From an uncultured Bacteroidales bacterium (lineage in GTDB: Bacteria; Bacteroidota; Bacteroidia; Bacteroidales; FEN-979): DNA of 64,000 nt. This document shows, piece after piece, positions 9,958 to 19,200 of this stretch. How positions within the stretch are numbered: the first letter of the stretch is position 1; each line of letters begins with the position of its first letter. Under the pieces are notes generated by a model that was given only the letters and a program-made list of their open reading frames with translations, had not been told where the DNA came from and made no database searches. Location of the stretch: contig CAISRB010000028.1 of assembly GCA_903887775.1 (NCBI GenBank), positions 1-64,000 on the forward strand. The letters run 5' to 3'. The position numbers and the translations under genes are program-made.

Positions 9958-11379
9958 ATGCATAAATTCGTTTTGGAAAAGGACGCCAAATTCAAAGTCG
10001 CCGACTTATCTCTGGCCGACTGGGGCCGTAAGGAAATTGAGATTGCCGAGAAGGAAATGCCGGGGCTGATGGCGATCAGGAGAAAGCATTCTGCAGAAAA
10101 ACCTTTGAAAGGAGTGAGGATCAGCGGTTCGCTGCACATGACCATTCAAACTGCGGTGCTCATTGAAACCCTGATTGAGCTTGGTGCAGATGTGCGCTGG
10201 GCATCATGCAACATTTTTTCCACCCAGGATCATGCCGCTGCAGCCATTGCAGCCAAAGGGATCCCTGTCTTTGCATGGAAAGGGGAATCACTTGAAGAAT
10301 ACTGGTGGTGCACATACAAAGCACTGACCTTCGAGGGTAATAAAGGCCCCAACCTCATTGTTGACGACGGTGGCGATGCAACCCTGATGATCCACAAGGG
10401 ATATGAAGCCGAAAAGAATCCTGAGATATTGAAAACTGCAGCAGGGAGCCAGGAAGAAAAGGCTTTCATGAAACAGCTTCAGGATATTTATAATGAAAAC
10501 AACAAGCATTGGCATGCAGTCGTGAAGGAATGGAAAGGTGTTTCTGAAGAAACAACCACCGGTGTTCACAGGCTTTATCAGATGATGGAAAAAGGCATCC
10601 TCCTTGTGCCGGCCATCAACGTAAACGATTCTGTCACGAAGTCAAAATTCGATAATCTTTACGGATGCCGTGAATCTCTGGCCGATGGCATAAAGCGTGC
10701 CACCGACGTGATGATAGCAGGTAAGGTTGTTGTGGTTCTCGGGTACGGGGATGTCGGTAAAGGCTGCGCCCGTTCGATGAAATCATATGGAGCCCGTGTT
10801 ATCGTAACCGAGATTGACCCTATCTGTGCTTTGCAGGCGGCAATGGAAGGCTTCGAAGTGTCGACCGTTGAAGAAGCCTTGAAAGAAGGGAATATCTGGG
10901 TTACCACCACCGGCAACAAAGATGTGATTACAGCCGAACATTTGTCAAGGATGAAGGATGAAGCCATCGTCTGCAATATCGGCCATTTTGATAACGAGAT
11001 CCAGGTTGAACAGCTCACATCCTGGCCCGGCATAAAGAAATTAAACATCAAGCCGCAGGTCGATAAATACATTTATCCTGATGGCAAATGCATTTACCTG
11101 CTTGCAGAAGGAAGGCTTGTGAACCTTGGCTGCGCAACCGGCCATCCTTCCTTTGTCATGTCCAATTCATTTACAAACCAGACACTGGCCCAGCTTGACC
11201 TCTGGAAAAACAATTACGAGATCGGCGTATACCGCTTACCGAAGAAACTTGACGAGGAGGTTGCCCGCCTGCATCTTGAACAGCTTGGTGTTAAACTGAC
11301 CAGGCTATCGGATGAACAATCCGATTATATCGGGATTCCCAAAGACGGTCCTTACAAGCCGGAACACTATAGGTACTAA
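9958..11379 (+). CDS. ahcY: Adenosylhomocysteinase (S-adenosylhomocysteine hydrolase)
   Basis: Hydrolyses S-adenosylhomocysteine to adenosine and homocysteine, closing the methyl cycle whose other enzymes (MetH, MetF) are encoded divergently. The 473-residue protein has the substrate motif [11 protein letters not shown], the NAD-binding [13 protein letters not shown] and the C-terminal KPEHYRY with the lysine and tyrosine that contact NAD. It is the long form with the roughly 40-residue insertion in the catalytic domain. It is monocistronic, with a good promoter. Its stop is followed at once by a heptamer array shared with the converging downstream gene. Confidence 0.98.
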   Translation: MHKFVLEKDAKFKVADLSLADWGRKEIEIAEKEMPGLMAIRRKHSAEKPLKGVRISGSLHMTIQTAVLIETLIELGADVRWASCNIFSTQDHAAAAIAAKGIPVFAWKGESLEEYWWCTYKALTFEGNKGPNLIVDDGGDATLMIHKGYEAEKNPEILKTAAGSQEEKAFMKQLQDIYNENNKHWHAVVKEWKGVSEETTTGVHRLYQMMEKGILLVPAINVNDSVTKSKFDNLYGCRESLADGIKRATDVMIAGKVVVVLGYGDVGKGCARSMKSYGARVIVTEIDPICALQAAMEGFEVSTVEEALKEGNIWVTTTGNKDVITAEHLSRMKDEAIVCNIGHFDNEIQVEQLTSWPGIKKLNIKPQVDKYIYPDGKCIYLLAEGRLVNLGCATGHPSFVMSNSFTNQTLAQLDLWKNNYEIGVYRLPKKLDEEVARLHLEQLGVKLTRLSDEQSDYIGIPKDGPYKPEHYRY

Positions 11380-11380
11380 A

Positions 11381-11477
11381 AGCGAAAAGAGAGAAGCGAA
11401 ATTATTTCGCTTTTCGCCTTTCGCCTTTCGCCTTTCGCTTTTCGCTTTTCGCCTTTCGCCTTTCGCCTTTCGCTTCT
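11381..11477. repeat. Inverted heptamer repeats GCGAAA / CGCTTTT-CGCCTTT
   Basis: Two AGCGAAA units (11381, 11395) face ten consecutive CGCTTTT or CGCCTTT units (11408-11477). AAGCGAA (11394-11400) and TTCGCTT (11406-11412) form a 7-bp hairpin with a 5-base loop. The array fills the gap between the convergent ahcY and the Rieske-like gene, whose stops lie at each edge. Confidence 0.9.
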
Positions 11478-11480
11478 TAT

Positions 11481-11927
11481 TTAGTTCGTAATGTACAAAT
11501 ACGTCCCGTCGTAATTCGTACGATACTGCTTCAACGACCATTGGGTTGGTCCTCCGTATGGCGAGCCGTCAAGAATAATATATTTCGATTTGCATTTCGG
11601 GCAGGTCATTGTAATGCCTGACACATCAACCCGGACCTGGGCGCTGTCGGCCGTCGGATCATAAGCGCAGGCTCTCTCAAAAGCCAAAAATTCGTTCTCC
11701 GATTTACGGTAAATAATGATACCCCTGTAACCTCCGGTAACAGGAACGTATCCGCCAATATGATTCAGTTCGATGTATGTTGTGGAATTCGGTGTAATAA
11801 CGAAGTTTACATATACATACGGGATCTCCGGCTGCTGACTGTCATTTTTTTTGCTGCAGGAAAACAAACCGGCCAATAAAAGAATTAAAAAAATCATTCC
11901 CCGTTGACAGGATCTTCTGTTAAGCAT
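11481..11927 (-). CDS. Rieske-fold-like lipoprotein lacking the canonical histidines
   Basis: Predicted lipoprotein of 148 residues; a signal helix (MIFLILLLAGLFSC) places the lipid cysteine at residue 24, and a start at Met11 (11897) is possible. The C-terminal half lines up with Rieske 2Fe-2S domains. A Cys at 87 sits in FERACAYDP, where CxH is usual, and CPKCKSKYIILDG (109-121) stands where CPCHGSxFxxDG is usual, followed by GPTQWSLKQY like the conserved GPxxxxLxxY. Tyr89 and Cys112 replace the two histidine ligands, so a normal Rieske cluster cannot form; the three remaining cysteines might bind a metal or be structural. It is a single gene with a -7 element (TAATTTTG) at 11956-11963. The fold call is an inference from motif order. 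Confidence 0.62.
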   Translation of the reverse strand: MLNRRSCQRGMIFLILLLAGLFSCSKKNDSQQPEIPYVYVNFVITPNSTTYIELNHIGGYVPVTGGYRGIIIYRKSENEFLAFERACAYDPTADSAQVRVDVSGITMTCPKCKSKYIILDGSPYGGPTQWSLKQYRTNYDGTYLYITN

Positions 11928-11955
11928 AAATCTGGATTATCTTTACTTCTAAACG

Positions 11956-11963
11956 CAAAATTA
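11956..11963 (-). promoter_or_regulatory. -7 element for the Rieske-like lipoprotein gene
   Basis: TAATTTTG on the minus strand, 28 bases upstream of the first ATG at 11927. Confidence 0.55.
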
Positions 11964-12100
11964 CATCAAATCTTGCAGCCTCAATTATATTTCATCCGGG
12001 TGCGGAATAAAAAATGTTAGGTTTTCCGTTCCTGGTTTTAATGAATTTTATATTTTCGTGGACGATTATATCCGGATAAAAAAATATTTCTTTTTGCATT

Positions 12101-12355
12101 ATGCATAGCATCAGGTTTATATGCTTGATTTGTACGTTGTTGCTGTTAACGATAAATATACCCGTGATAAAGGGCCAGGAACATAAAGTCAACCAGGGAA
12201 AAATAAATAAAGACAGGGAAAGAAAACAGAAAAAGGCAGAAAAGGATTATCAAAATGCAGTAAAGCATCATGAAAAAATACAATCGAAAAACACTAAAGC
12301 AATGATGCACCAGAGCAGGAAAGAATCCGGCTCCCTAACTCCGGTCAAACGATGA
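12101..12355 (+). CDS. Small secreted lysine-rich protein of unknown function
   Basis: 84 residues: a clear signal peptide (hydrophobic stretch about 4-22, likely cleavage near VIKGQ) and a mature part that is almost all charged and helical, ending in a KNTKAMMHQSRKESGS stretch. I do not recognise a named family, though similar small basic exported proteins occur in Bacteroidota. It has its own short leader with a near-consensus TATTTTCG at 12051-12058 and lies between the Rieske-like gene (divergent) and the TonB receptor gene. Signal peptide, start codon and codon use all support a real gene. Confidence 0.6.
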   Translation: MHSIRFICLICTLLLLTINIPVIKGQEHKVNQGKINKDRERKQKKAEKDYQNAVKHHEKIQSKNTKAMMHQSRKESGSLTPVKR

Positions 12356-12440
12356 TAGGATTTTAACGGGGGAATTCTTTGCTGCAGCGATCATATTCAC
12401 TTAGTTATCTGTTTTATTTGAACACAGTTTAGAATTGTTA

Positions 12441-12448
12441 TATATTTG
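12441..12448 (+). promoter_or_regulatory. -7 element for the TonB receptor operon
   Basis: TATATTTG, an exact TAnnTTTG match, leaving a leader of about 90 bases before the ATG at 12542. Confidence 0.55.
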
Positions 12449-12541
12449 TGGGTCTTTCGAAATATTTTGAATTTCATTTAAATAATTATTACTTTTACCA
12501 CCTTTTTAAGCGCATTATAATCTAACATAAAATTGTATGGT

Positions 12542-15500
12542 ATGTTAAGAAATTTACTGTTAACTCTTGCGTTCGTACTGACAACAAGTTTGTTAGTATT
12601 CTCACAAACCGGATCAGGGACCCTCAAGGGGAAAGTTGTTGACAAGCAAACAAAGGAACCAATTCCGTTTGCCAACATTGTGATTGAACTTGGAGGTGTC
12701 CAGGTGGGCGGCGCCACTACTGATTTTGATGGCAACTATCTGATCAAGCCTATCCCCGGCGGTAAAGTAGACCTTAAAGCATCCTATGTCGGTTACAGGC
12801 CGATGCAGATGAAAGGCATCCAGATTATCGTGGATAAGATCACTTTCCAGGATCTGGACCTTGAACAAACGGCTACTAACCTCCAGGAAGTCCAGGTTGT
12901 CGACTATAAAGTACCTCTGATCTCGAAAGACCAGACAACATCAGGCGGTACTGTCACATCCGACGAAATTGCGAAGATGGCAAACCGTTCGGCAGAAGCA
13001 GTCGCAACCACGGTGGGTGGTGTTACCACCGACGCCAATGGGAATATTACAAGTATGCGTGGCCAGCGTGCATCCGGAACGGTTTACTATATCGACGGTA
13101 TGCGCGTAACCGGCAGTAACGCACTTCCCCAGGCTGCCATCGAGCAGGTAGAAGTTATCCTTGGCGGTACTCCGGCAGCTTATGGAGACGCAACCGGTGG
13201 TATTATCAGTGTAACAACGAAAGGCCCTTCAAAGGACTTCAACGGAGGTATTGACCTTCAGTCATCGCAATATCTTGATGCTTTTGGATTTAACAGACTG
13301 GGTTTGAATTTTACGGGTCCAGTGTTTTCAAAGAAAGATACGGTTAAAGGCACAAAAACCCCTATCATGGGCTTTTTTATTGCCGGTGATTTCATATACA
13401 ATAAAGACGGGGCTCCGGCAGCCTACCCTCTTTACAAAGTTAACAGTAACACCCTGGATTATCTGAAAACAAACCCGCTGCGTCAGTATGGCCAGTCCCA
13501 GGGTGTTTTTTATAATAACGAGTTCCTCACTTACAACAATTTTGAAAAAACCAAATCAACCTTAAATTCGAAGGGATATAATGTTAACATTTCCGGCAAA
13601 CTCGATTTCAGGATATCAAGGAGCATAAACTTCTCGTTCGGCGGGACGTTTGCATATTACAACAACCATAATTTCAATTATGGAAATTCTTTGCTGAACT
13701 GGGAAGGTAATTCAATGTCACAGGGTTATACCTGGCGTGTGAATGCCCGTTTCACCCAGCGTTTCCTACAGGCCCAGGACAGCAAATCCTTTATCAAAAA
13801 CATGTACTATACCATTGGCGCAGACTTTACGAGGAACTATGCTGAAACCGAGGATCCCAACTTACAGAAGGATTTATTTAAATACGGATACGTAGGAAGT
13901 TTCCAGACCCATAAGATCCGGACCTATTCACCTGAACTCGCTTACGACAGTATCGCCCACAAATGGGCGCATCTTCAGAACAACACCCAGGATACCATTG
14001 TTGTTTATAAACCATCCGACATTAACCCGGAGGCTTCACAGTGGACTTCACAATATTACGGGTTCTACGATGATCCGGCCGGCCATTACGACAACATTGA
14101 CAACATTATCTCCGGAAGAGGCCTTATCAATGGCATGCAGCCTACAGGCGCATACTCGATGTGGGGAGCTACAGGAGCTCGCACCGCAGGTTACGGTAAA
14201 AGCACGAACGACCAGATCGCCGTTAACGCTTCCTTTGCGGCCGACCTTGGCAACCATGAAATTCAGATCGGTCTGCAATACCAGCAGAGAACATATAGCT
14301 ATATCGGGTACAACGGTGTGGGTCTCTGGTCCCTGATGAGAGGGTTGACCAATTTCCAGCTTGCACAGCTCGATAAATCAAACCCCCAGCTTGTTTACAG
14401 GGATGGCGTGTTCATGGATACGATAAATTATTTCAGAAGGTACGACCAGCCTTCACAGCGTAACTTTGACGTGAACCTGCGCAAGAAACTCGGCCTGCCT
14501 GTTGACGGCACCGACCTGATCGACATTGATTCGTACGATTATGCAAATAATACGATCAACTACTATGATAAGAACATGCAACTTCATACAACATCCTCCA
14601 GTTCATCGATTTTCTCCGTCGACATGTTCAGCGCGGATGAGTTGCTGAATAATGGAGGTAATCTTGTGAACTATTATGGGTTCGACTACACTGGCAATAA
14701 ATTGTCGGGACAGCCGGCATTTGAAGATTTCTTTACAGCCACGGATGTAAACGGGAACTTCACCCGCCCCATCGGTGCCTTCCGTCCGATCTATATGGCC
14801 GGCTACATCCAGGATAAATTTGCGTTTAAAGACCTTATCTTTAATATCGGTATCCGCGTTGACCGTTTCGATGCCAACCAGATGGTACTTAAAGACCCTT
14901 ACCTGTTCTATCCTGCATATACGGTATCTTCACTGGCCAATACGCCATTGAAGGATATCGTGATACCCGGCAGCATTGGTGGAGACTATGTTGTCTATGT
15001 TGACGATATGTACAATCCCGGTAATATCACCGGTTTCCGCAATGGAAATAACTGGTATACAAAAGACGGTACGCCGGTGACTGACCCCCGTATTGTTGAC
15101 CCCACAGGTGTTAAACCGTATCTGCTTGATCCGGGCAACCAGGTCATCACGGGTGAAGTGTTCAAACAGTATTCTCCCCAGACCAATGTAATGCCTCGTA
15201 TTTCTTTCTCATTCCCGATTTCTGACGACGCTTTGTTCTATGCTCATTACGACATCCTCACCCAGCGTCCGCAACAGGGTCAGGTCCAGGTCAACCCGAT
15301 ACGCTATCTTTTTATTTCAACAACCGGATCAAACGGAACAATAAGCAACCCCAATCTGAGACCTGACAAGACCATTGATTATGAACTCGGTTTCCAGCAG
15401 AAGATAAACAATGCATCTTCACTGAAGCTGTCGGCATTCTATCGTGAATTCAGGGACCAGATCCAGCAATACCGTTTGTCAGGAGCTTATCCTAAAACAT

Positions 15501-16249
15501 ATTATTCATATAATAACATTGACTTTGGGACTGTCAAGGGGATAACACTTACTTATGACCTGCGTCGTACAGGAAATGCCCGTATCCGTTTTAACTATAC
15601 GTTGCAGTTTGCAACAGGTACGGGTTCGGATGCTGACGCTGCCGCAGGGATCATCCGTTCCGATCAGCCTAACCTCCGTACCCTGAACCCTCTGAGCTTT
15701 GACCGTCGTCATCAGTTCAATATCAGTCTTGACTATCGCTGGGGCTCCGGAAAAGATTATAACGGCCCGGTCATCAACCGCAAAAAGAAAGGCAAGCCTC
15801 CCGTGCAGTTCCTTTCAAACTTTGGCGGCAACCTCACGCTTACCGGTGGTTCGGGCACTCCTTACACAAAATCCAGCAAGATACTGCCTTTCGGAGCGAT
15901 GGGCCCCATCCAGGGTTCTCTCAACGGGGCACGCCTGCCATGGCAATTCCTGCTGAACCTTCGCATCGACAAGGAATTTGATTTTGCCCTGAACAAGAAA
16001 AAACAGGGTAGCTTGGATGTGTACCTTGAAATCAACAACCTCCTGAATACCAAGAATGTTACCGTTGTTTACCCGGCAACCGGTTCGCCCAACGACGACG
16101 GCTACCTCACTGCCCCTGAATGGCAGACTGTGATCAATCAGCAGGTAGACCCGCAAGCCTACAGGGATATGTATACGATTCAGATGCAAAGCCCTTATAA
16201 TTACAGTAGCCCGCGAACCATCAGGCTTGGTCTGATGTTCAATTTCTAA
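12542..16249 (+). CDS. TonB-dependent outer-membrane receptor with N-terminal carboxypeptidase-like domain
   Basis: Outer-membrane receptor of 1235 residues. A signal peptide (MLRNLLLTLAFVLTTSLLVFS) is followed by a CarboxypepD_reg-like beta-sandwich (GTLKGKVVDKQTKEPIPFAN to about 115). Next come a plug domain (TSDEIAKMANRSAE, YYIDGMRVTGS, GGTPAAYGDATGGIISVTTK, about 135-235) and a long 22-strand-type barrel ending in an aromatic residue (RLGLMFNF), as needed for BAM insertion. A TTG codon at 12533 is possible, but the ATG at 12542 gives the cleanest signal peptide. No SusD-like gene follows, so it is not a standard polysaccharide-utilisation pair. It is instead followed 31 bases later by a giant surface protein and then by a PorV-like protein. 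The ligand is unknown. Confidence 0.9.
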   Translation: MLRNLLLTLAFVLTTSLLVFSQTGSGTLKGKVVDKQTKEPIPFANIVIELGGVQVGGATTDFDGNYLIKPIPGGKVDLKASYVGYRPMQMKGIQIIVDKITFQDLDLEQTATNLQEVQVVDYKVPLISKDQTTSGGTVTSDEIAKMANRSAEAVATTVGGVTTDANGNITSMRGQRASGTVYYIDGMRVTGSNALPQAAIEQVEVILGGTPAAYGDATGGIISVTTKGPSKDFNGGIDLQSSQYLDAFGFNRLGLNFTGPVFSKKDTVKGTKTPIMGFFIAGDFIYNKDGAPAAYPLYKVNSNTLDYLKTNPLRQYGQSQGVFYNNEFLTYNNFEKTKSTLNSKGYNVNISGKLDFRISRSINFSFGGTFAYYNNHNFNYGNSLLNWEGNSMSQGYTWRVNARFTQRFLQAQDSKSFIKNMYYTIGADFTRNYAETEDPNLQKDLFKYGYVGSFQTHKIRTYSPELAYDSIAHKWAHLQNNTQDTIVVYKPSDINPEASQWTSQYYGFYDDPAGHYDNIDNIISGRGLINGMQPTGAYSMWGATGARTAGYGKSTNDQIAVNASFAADLGNHEIQIGLQYQQRTYSYIGYNGVGLWSLMRGLTNFQLAQLDKSNPQLVYRDGVFMDTINYFRRYDQPSQRNFDVNLRKKLGLPVDGTDLIDIDSYDYANNTINYYDKNMQLHTTSSSSSIFSVDMFSADELLNNGGNLVNYYGFDYTGNKLSGQPAFEDFFTATDVNGNFTRPIGAFRPIYMAGYIQDKFAFKDLIFNIGIRVDRFDANQMVLKDPYLFYPAYTVSSLANTPLKDIVIPGSIGGDYVVYVDDMYNPGNITGFRNGNNWYTKDGTPVTDPRIVDPTGVKPYLLDPGNQVITGEVFKQYSPQTNVMPRISFSFPISDDALFYAHYDILTQRPQQGQVQVNPIRYLFISTTGSNGTISNPNLRPDKTIDYELGFQQKINNASSLKLSAFYREFRDQIQQYRLSGAYPKTYYSYNNIDFGTVKGITLTYDLRRTGNARIRFNYTLQFATGTGSDADAAAGIIRSDQPNLRTLNPLSFDRRHQFNISLDYRWGSGKDYNGPVINRKKKGKPPVQFLSNFGGNLTLTGGSGTPYTKSSKILPFGAMGPIQGSLNGARLPWQFLLNLRIDKEFDFALNKKKQGSLDVYLEINNLLNTKNVTVVYPATGSPNDDGYLTAPEWQTVINQQVDPQAYRDMYTIQMQSPYNYSSPRTIRLGLMFNF

Positions 16250-16280
16250 GACGAGGAATTAAAAGGTTAACGATTGATGT

Positions 16281-19200
16281 ATGAAAACAAATAATTTAAG
16301 TATGAAAAATATATTTCGAGTTTCAGTGATTGCACTTGGCTTTTTACTGGTAACCAATGCACTTATCGCACGTGAGCAACCAATATTGCACCCCAAGAGC
16401 GGCCCCCCACTGAAAGAAGCAGCAGCCGGTTGCACCCCGGGTTCTGCATATAAATATCTCGATATAAATAATGTGAGGACCCTGATGTATTCTTATGGTA
16501 ATGGGTGGTTTCTTGAGACGGCAGCATACGAGATACCGAAAGGTTCGAAGAAGATGTCGATGTTCTCAACATCCCTCTGGATTGGCGGTATTGATATGAA
16601 CAATAACCTCAAACTGGCTGCTTATAAATACGGCCAGGGCCCGACCATCACAGCCGCTCATACGAATAATGACTTCTGGCCCGGTCCGCTGACTATCGAC
16701 GGCACCGCATCCATCACAGATGCAGTCTGCGCCAAATACGACCAGCTGTACCCGATGACCCGCGCCGATGTCACTGCTTTCCTTGCCTGGTGGCAGGATC
16801 AGGCTTCATATCCCGATTACACGATTCCGAAGAATATACAGAACTGGCCCGGTAACGGAGACCCCTCGAAAGGACAATCCTTATACCTTGCGCCCTTTTT
16901 CGACCAGAATGGCGACGGCGTTTACACCCCCTCACAGGGTGACTATCCTTACTATGACCTTGCCAATGATCTTTGCCCGAATAAACTTAAGATCGGCGAG
17001 CGCCAGAAAAGAGCACATATAAGGAATGGCGAAGTTTCCGATACAGCCGGTATCCTCGTTGACCAGGTCATTAAAGGTGACCAGACACTCTGGAGTGTAT
17101 ATAATGATAAAGGAAACTATCATTCTGAAACCCAGGGTGCACCTATTGGCATGGAAATCCGTGCCCAGTATTTTGCCTTCGCCACCAACGATGAAATCAA
17201 TAACATGACTTTCTACTCATATGAAATCATCAACCGTTCAACGTATACGCTTTCCGGAACTTATTTCTCACAGTGGGTTGACCCTGACCTTGGGTATGCG
17301 GGTGACGACTATGTTGGTTGTGATGTACTTCGCGGGCTTGGTTATTGTTATAACGGCAAACCCATTGACGGAACAGGCCAGGTTGAGGCTTATGGAGCCC
17401 ATCCGCCAGCTGTAGGCGTCGACTTCTTCCAGGGCCCCTACCTGGATCCCGACGGCTATGACAATCCATCTTTCAACGGACCAGGGATCAAAGGCCCCTC
17501 ATTTAAAAACATGTCAAGTATATGCGATATTGTTAGTTACAACAACCAGATTATCGATATGACCTGGGGCGCCCACGGAGAATACACAGCACCTGTGCTT
17601 GTTAAAGCAGAAGCTATCAACGGTATCAACTTTGGCGATGGTATTGTTGACAATGAACGTTTCGGTATGAGACGTTTTGTGTATCATAACAATTCGGGAG
17701 TACCGGCATACATGCTTGACCCTGCCTATGCTGCTCAATATTATAATTATCTTAAAGGGATATGGCTGGATAATACTAAAATGGTATACGGAGGCAATGG
17801 AAACCTGCTGAATGGCGGTGGATACGGCCCTGTTTGCGATTTCATGTTCCCCGGCGATTCCGACCCATGCCTCTGGGGAACGAACGGTCTCGAACCCAAC
17901 AGACCAGGGGTCTGGACTGAAGCCACTGCAGGCAACAATCCTTCCGACCGCCGTTTTATGCAGTCTGCAGGAGAATTTACACTGCTGCCCGGCGCATGTA
18001 ACTACATCACCGTAGGTATTCCATGGGCCCGTACCATTTCAGGAACAAACCTGGAATCAATTGATCTTCTCAAGCAGGCTGATGATAAATGCCAGACCTT
18101 GTTTGACAACTGTTTTGCTGTTTTGAACGGCCCTAATGCTCCTGATATTACAATCGAAGAACTTAACCAGGAACTTATTCTTTATCTGACCAACCGTAAA
18201 TGGAACGATGCCGGGAATAACTATCAGGAAAGATACCAGGAATATGACCCGACAATTCAAACCCCGCCGACAGCAACGAAGCGTTACGACTCATTATATC
18301 ACTTTGAAGGATACCAAATCTACCAGTTAAAGGATGCCACCGTGTCGGCTGCCGATATTGACGACGCCACGAAAGCAAGACTTGTTGCACAGTGCGATAT
18401 CAAGAATGGTGTTACCAAACTTGTTGACTGGTCATATGATCCCAATCTCGGTGGGAACAAAGGTCAGGTCATGGTCGTTGGCGCTGACCTGGGAATAAGC
18501 CATTCCTTCGTGCTTGGAACCGATCTTTTCTCACAGGGCGATCCAACCTTTATCAATCACAAGCAGTACTATTATATGGCTATTGCTTATGCATACAACA
18601 ACTATAAACAATACAACCCCAACGATCCTACGGGACTTGACGGCCAGAAAAAAACTTACCTCAGGGGCCGCAATAATATAAAGCAGTATACGGCCATTCC
18701 CCATATACCTGTTGGAACTGTTATCAACGCTGTATACGGAGAAGGTCCTGAGATCACCCGTCTCCAGGGTCAGGGTAACGGAGGTATGGTTCTCGATCTT
18801 TCTCAGAAAACGATCGACTCCATCATGATGAAACCTCCTGCCGACTCTGTTCAAAACATTTACGGTAGTCCTGACTACCCCATTGCTTACAGGGCGACTT
18901 ATCAGGTTGGTTACGGCCCCCTGGGTGTTAAAGTAATTGACCCCTTAAATGTCGCTAACGGGAAATATATGGTTAAGCTTGATTCCATGGTATCCGGACC
19001 CAACGGCAATCCATTCTATAATAAAAATATCAAGTTCGGCCATTGGAGCGCTATTGACCTGACAAGCTATAAAACTTACCGATCCGATACAACTACGATT
19101 TATCCGTATGAATCCCTGTTTATAGATCTTGGTTTTGCTCTTACCATCAACCAGGTTCCATTCCCGGGAGACTCGGTAAATTCATCCGGTGTTGCAGCCA

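Noticed and set aside
9831-10145. Longer 339-codon form of the phosphopantetheinyl transferase
   Set aside because: The extra N-terminal part is antisense to ahcY and crosses the promoters and repeat array; the conserved protein starts at 9830.
11381-11477. Possible CRISPR array
   Set aside because: The repeats are 7 bases with no spacers of constant length and no cas genes nearby; this is a simple tandem array.
12101-12355. Small gene as a toxin or antitoxin
   Set aside because: It has a signal peptide and no partner gene; an exported basic protein fits better.
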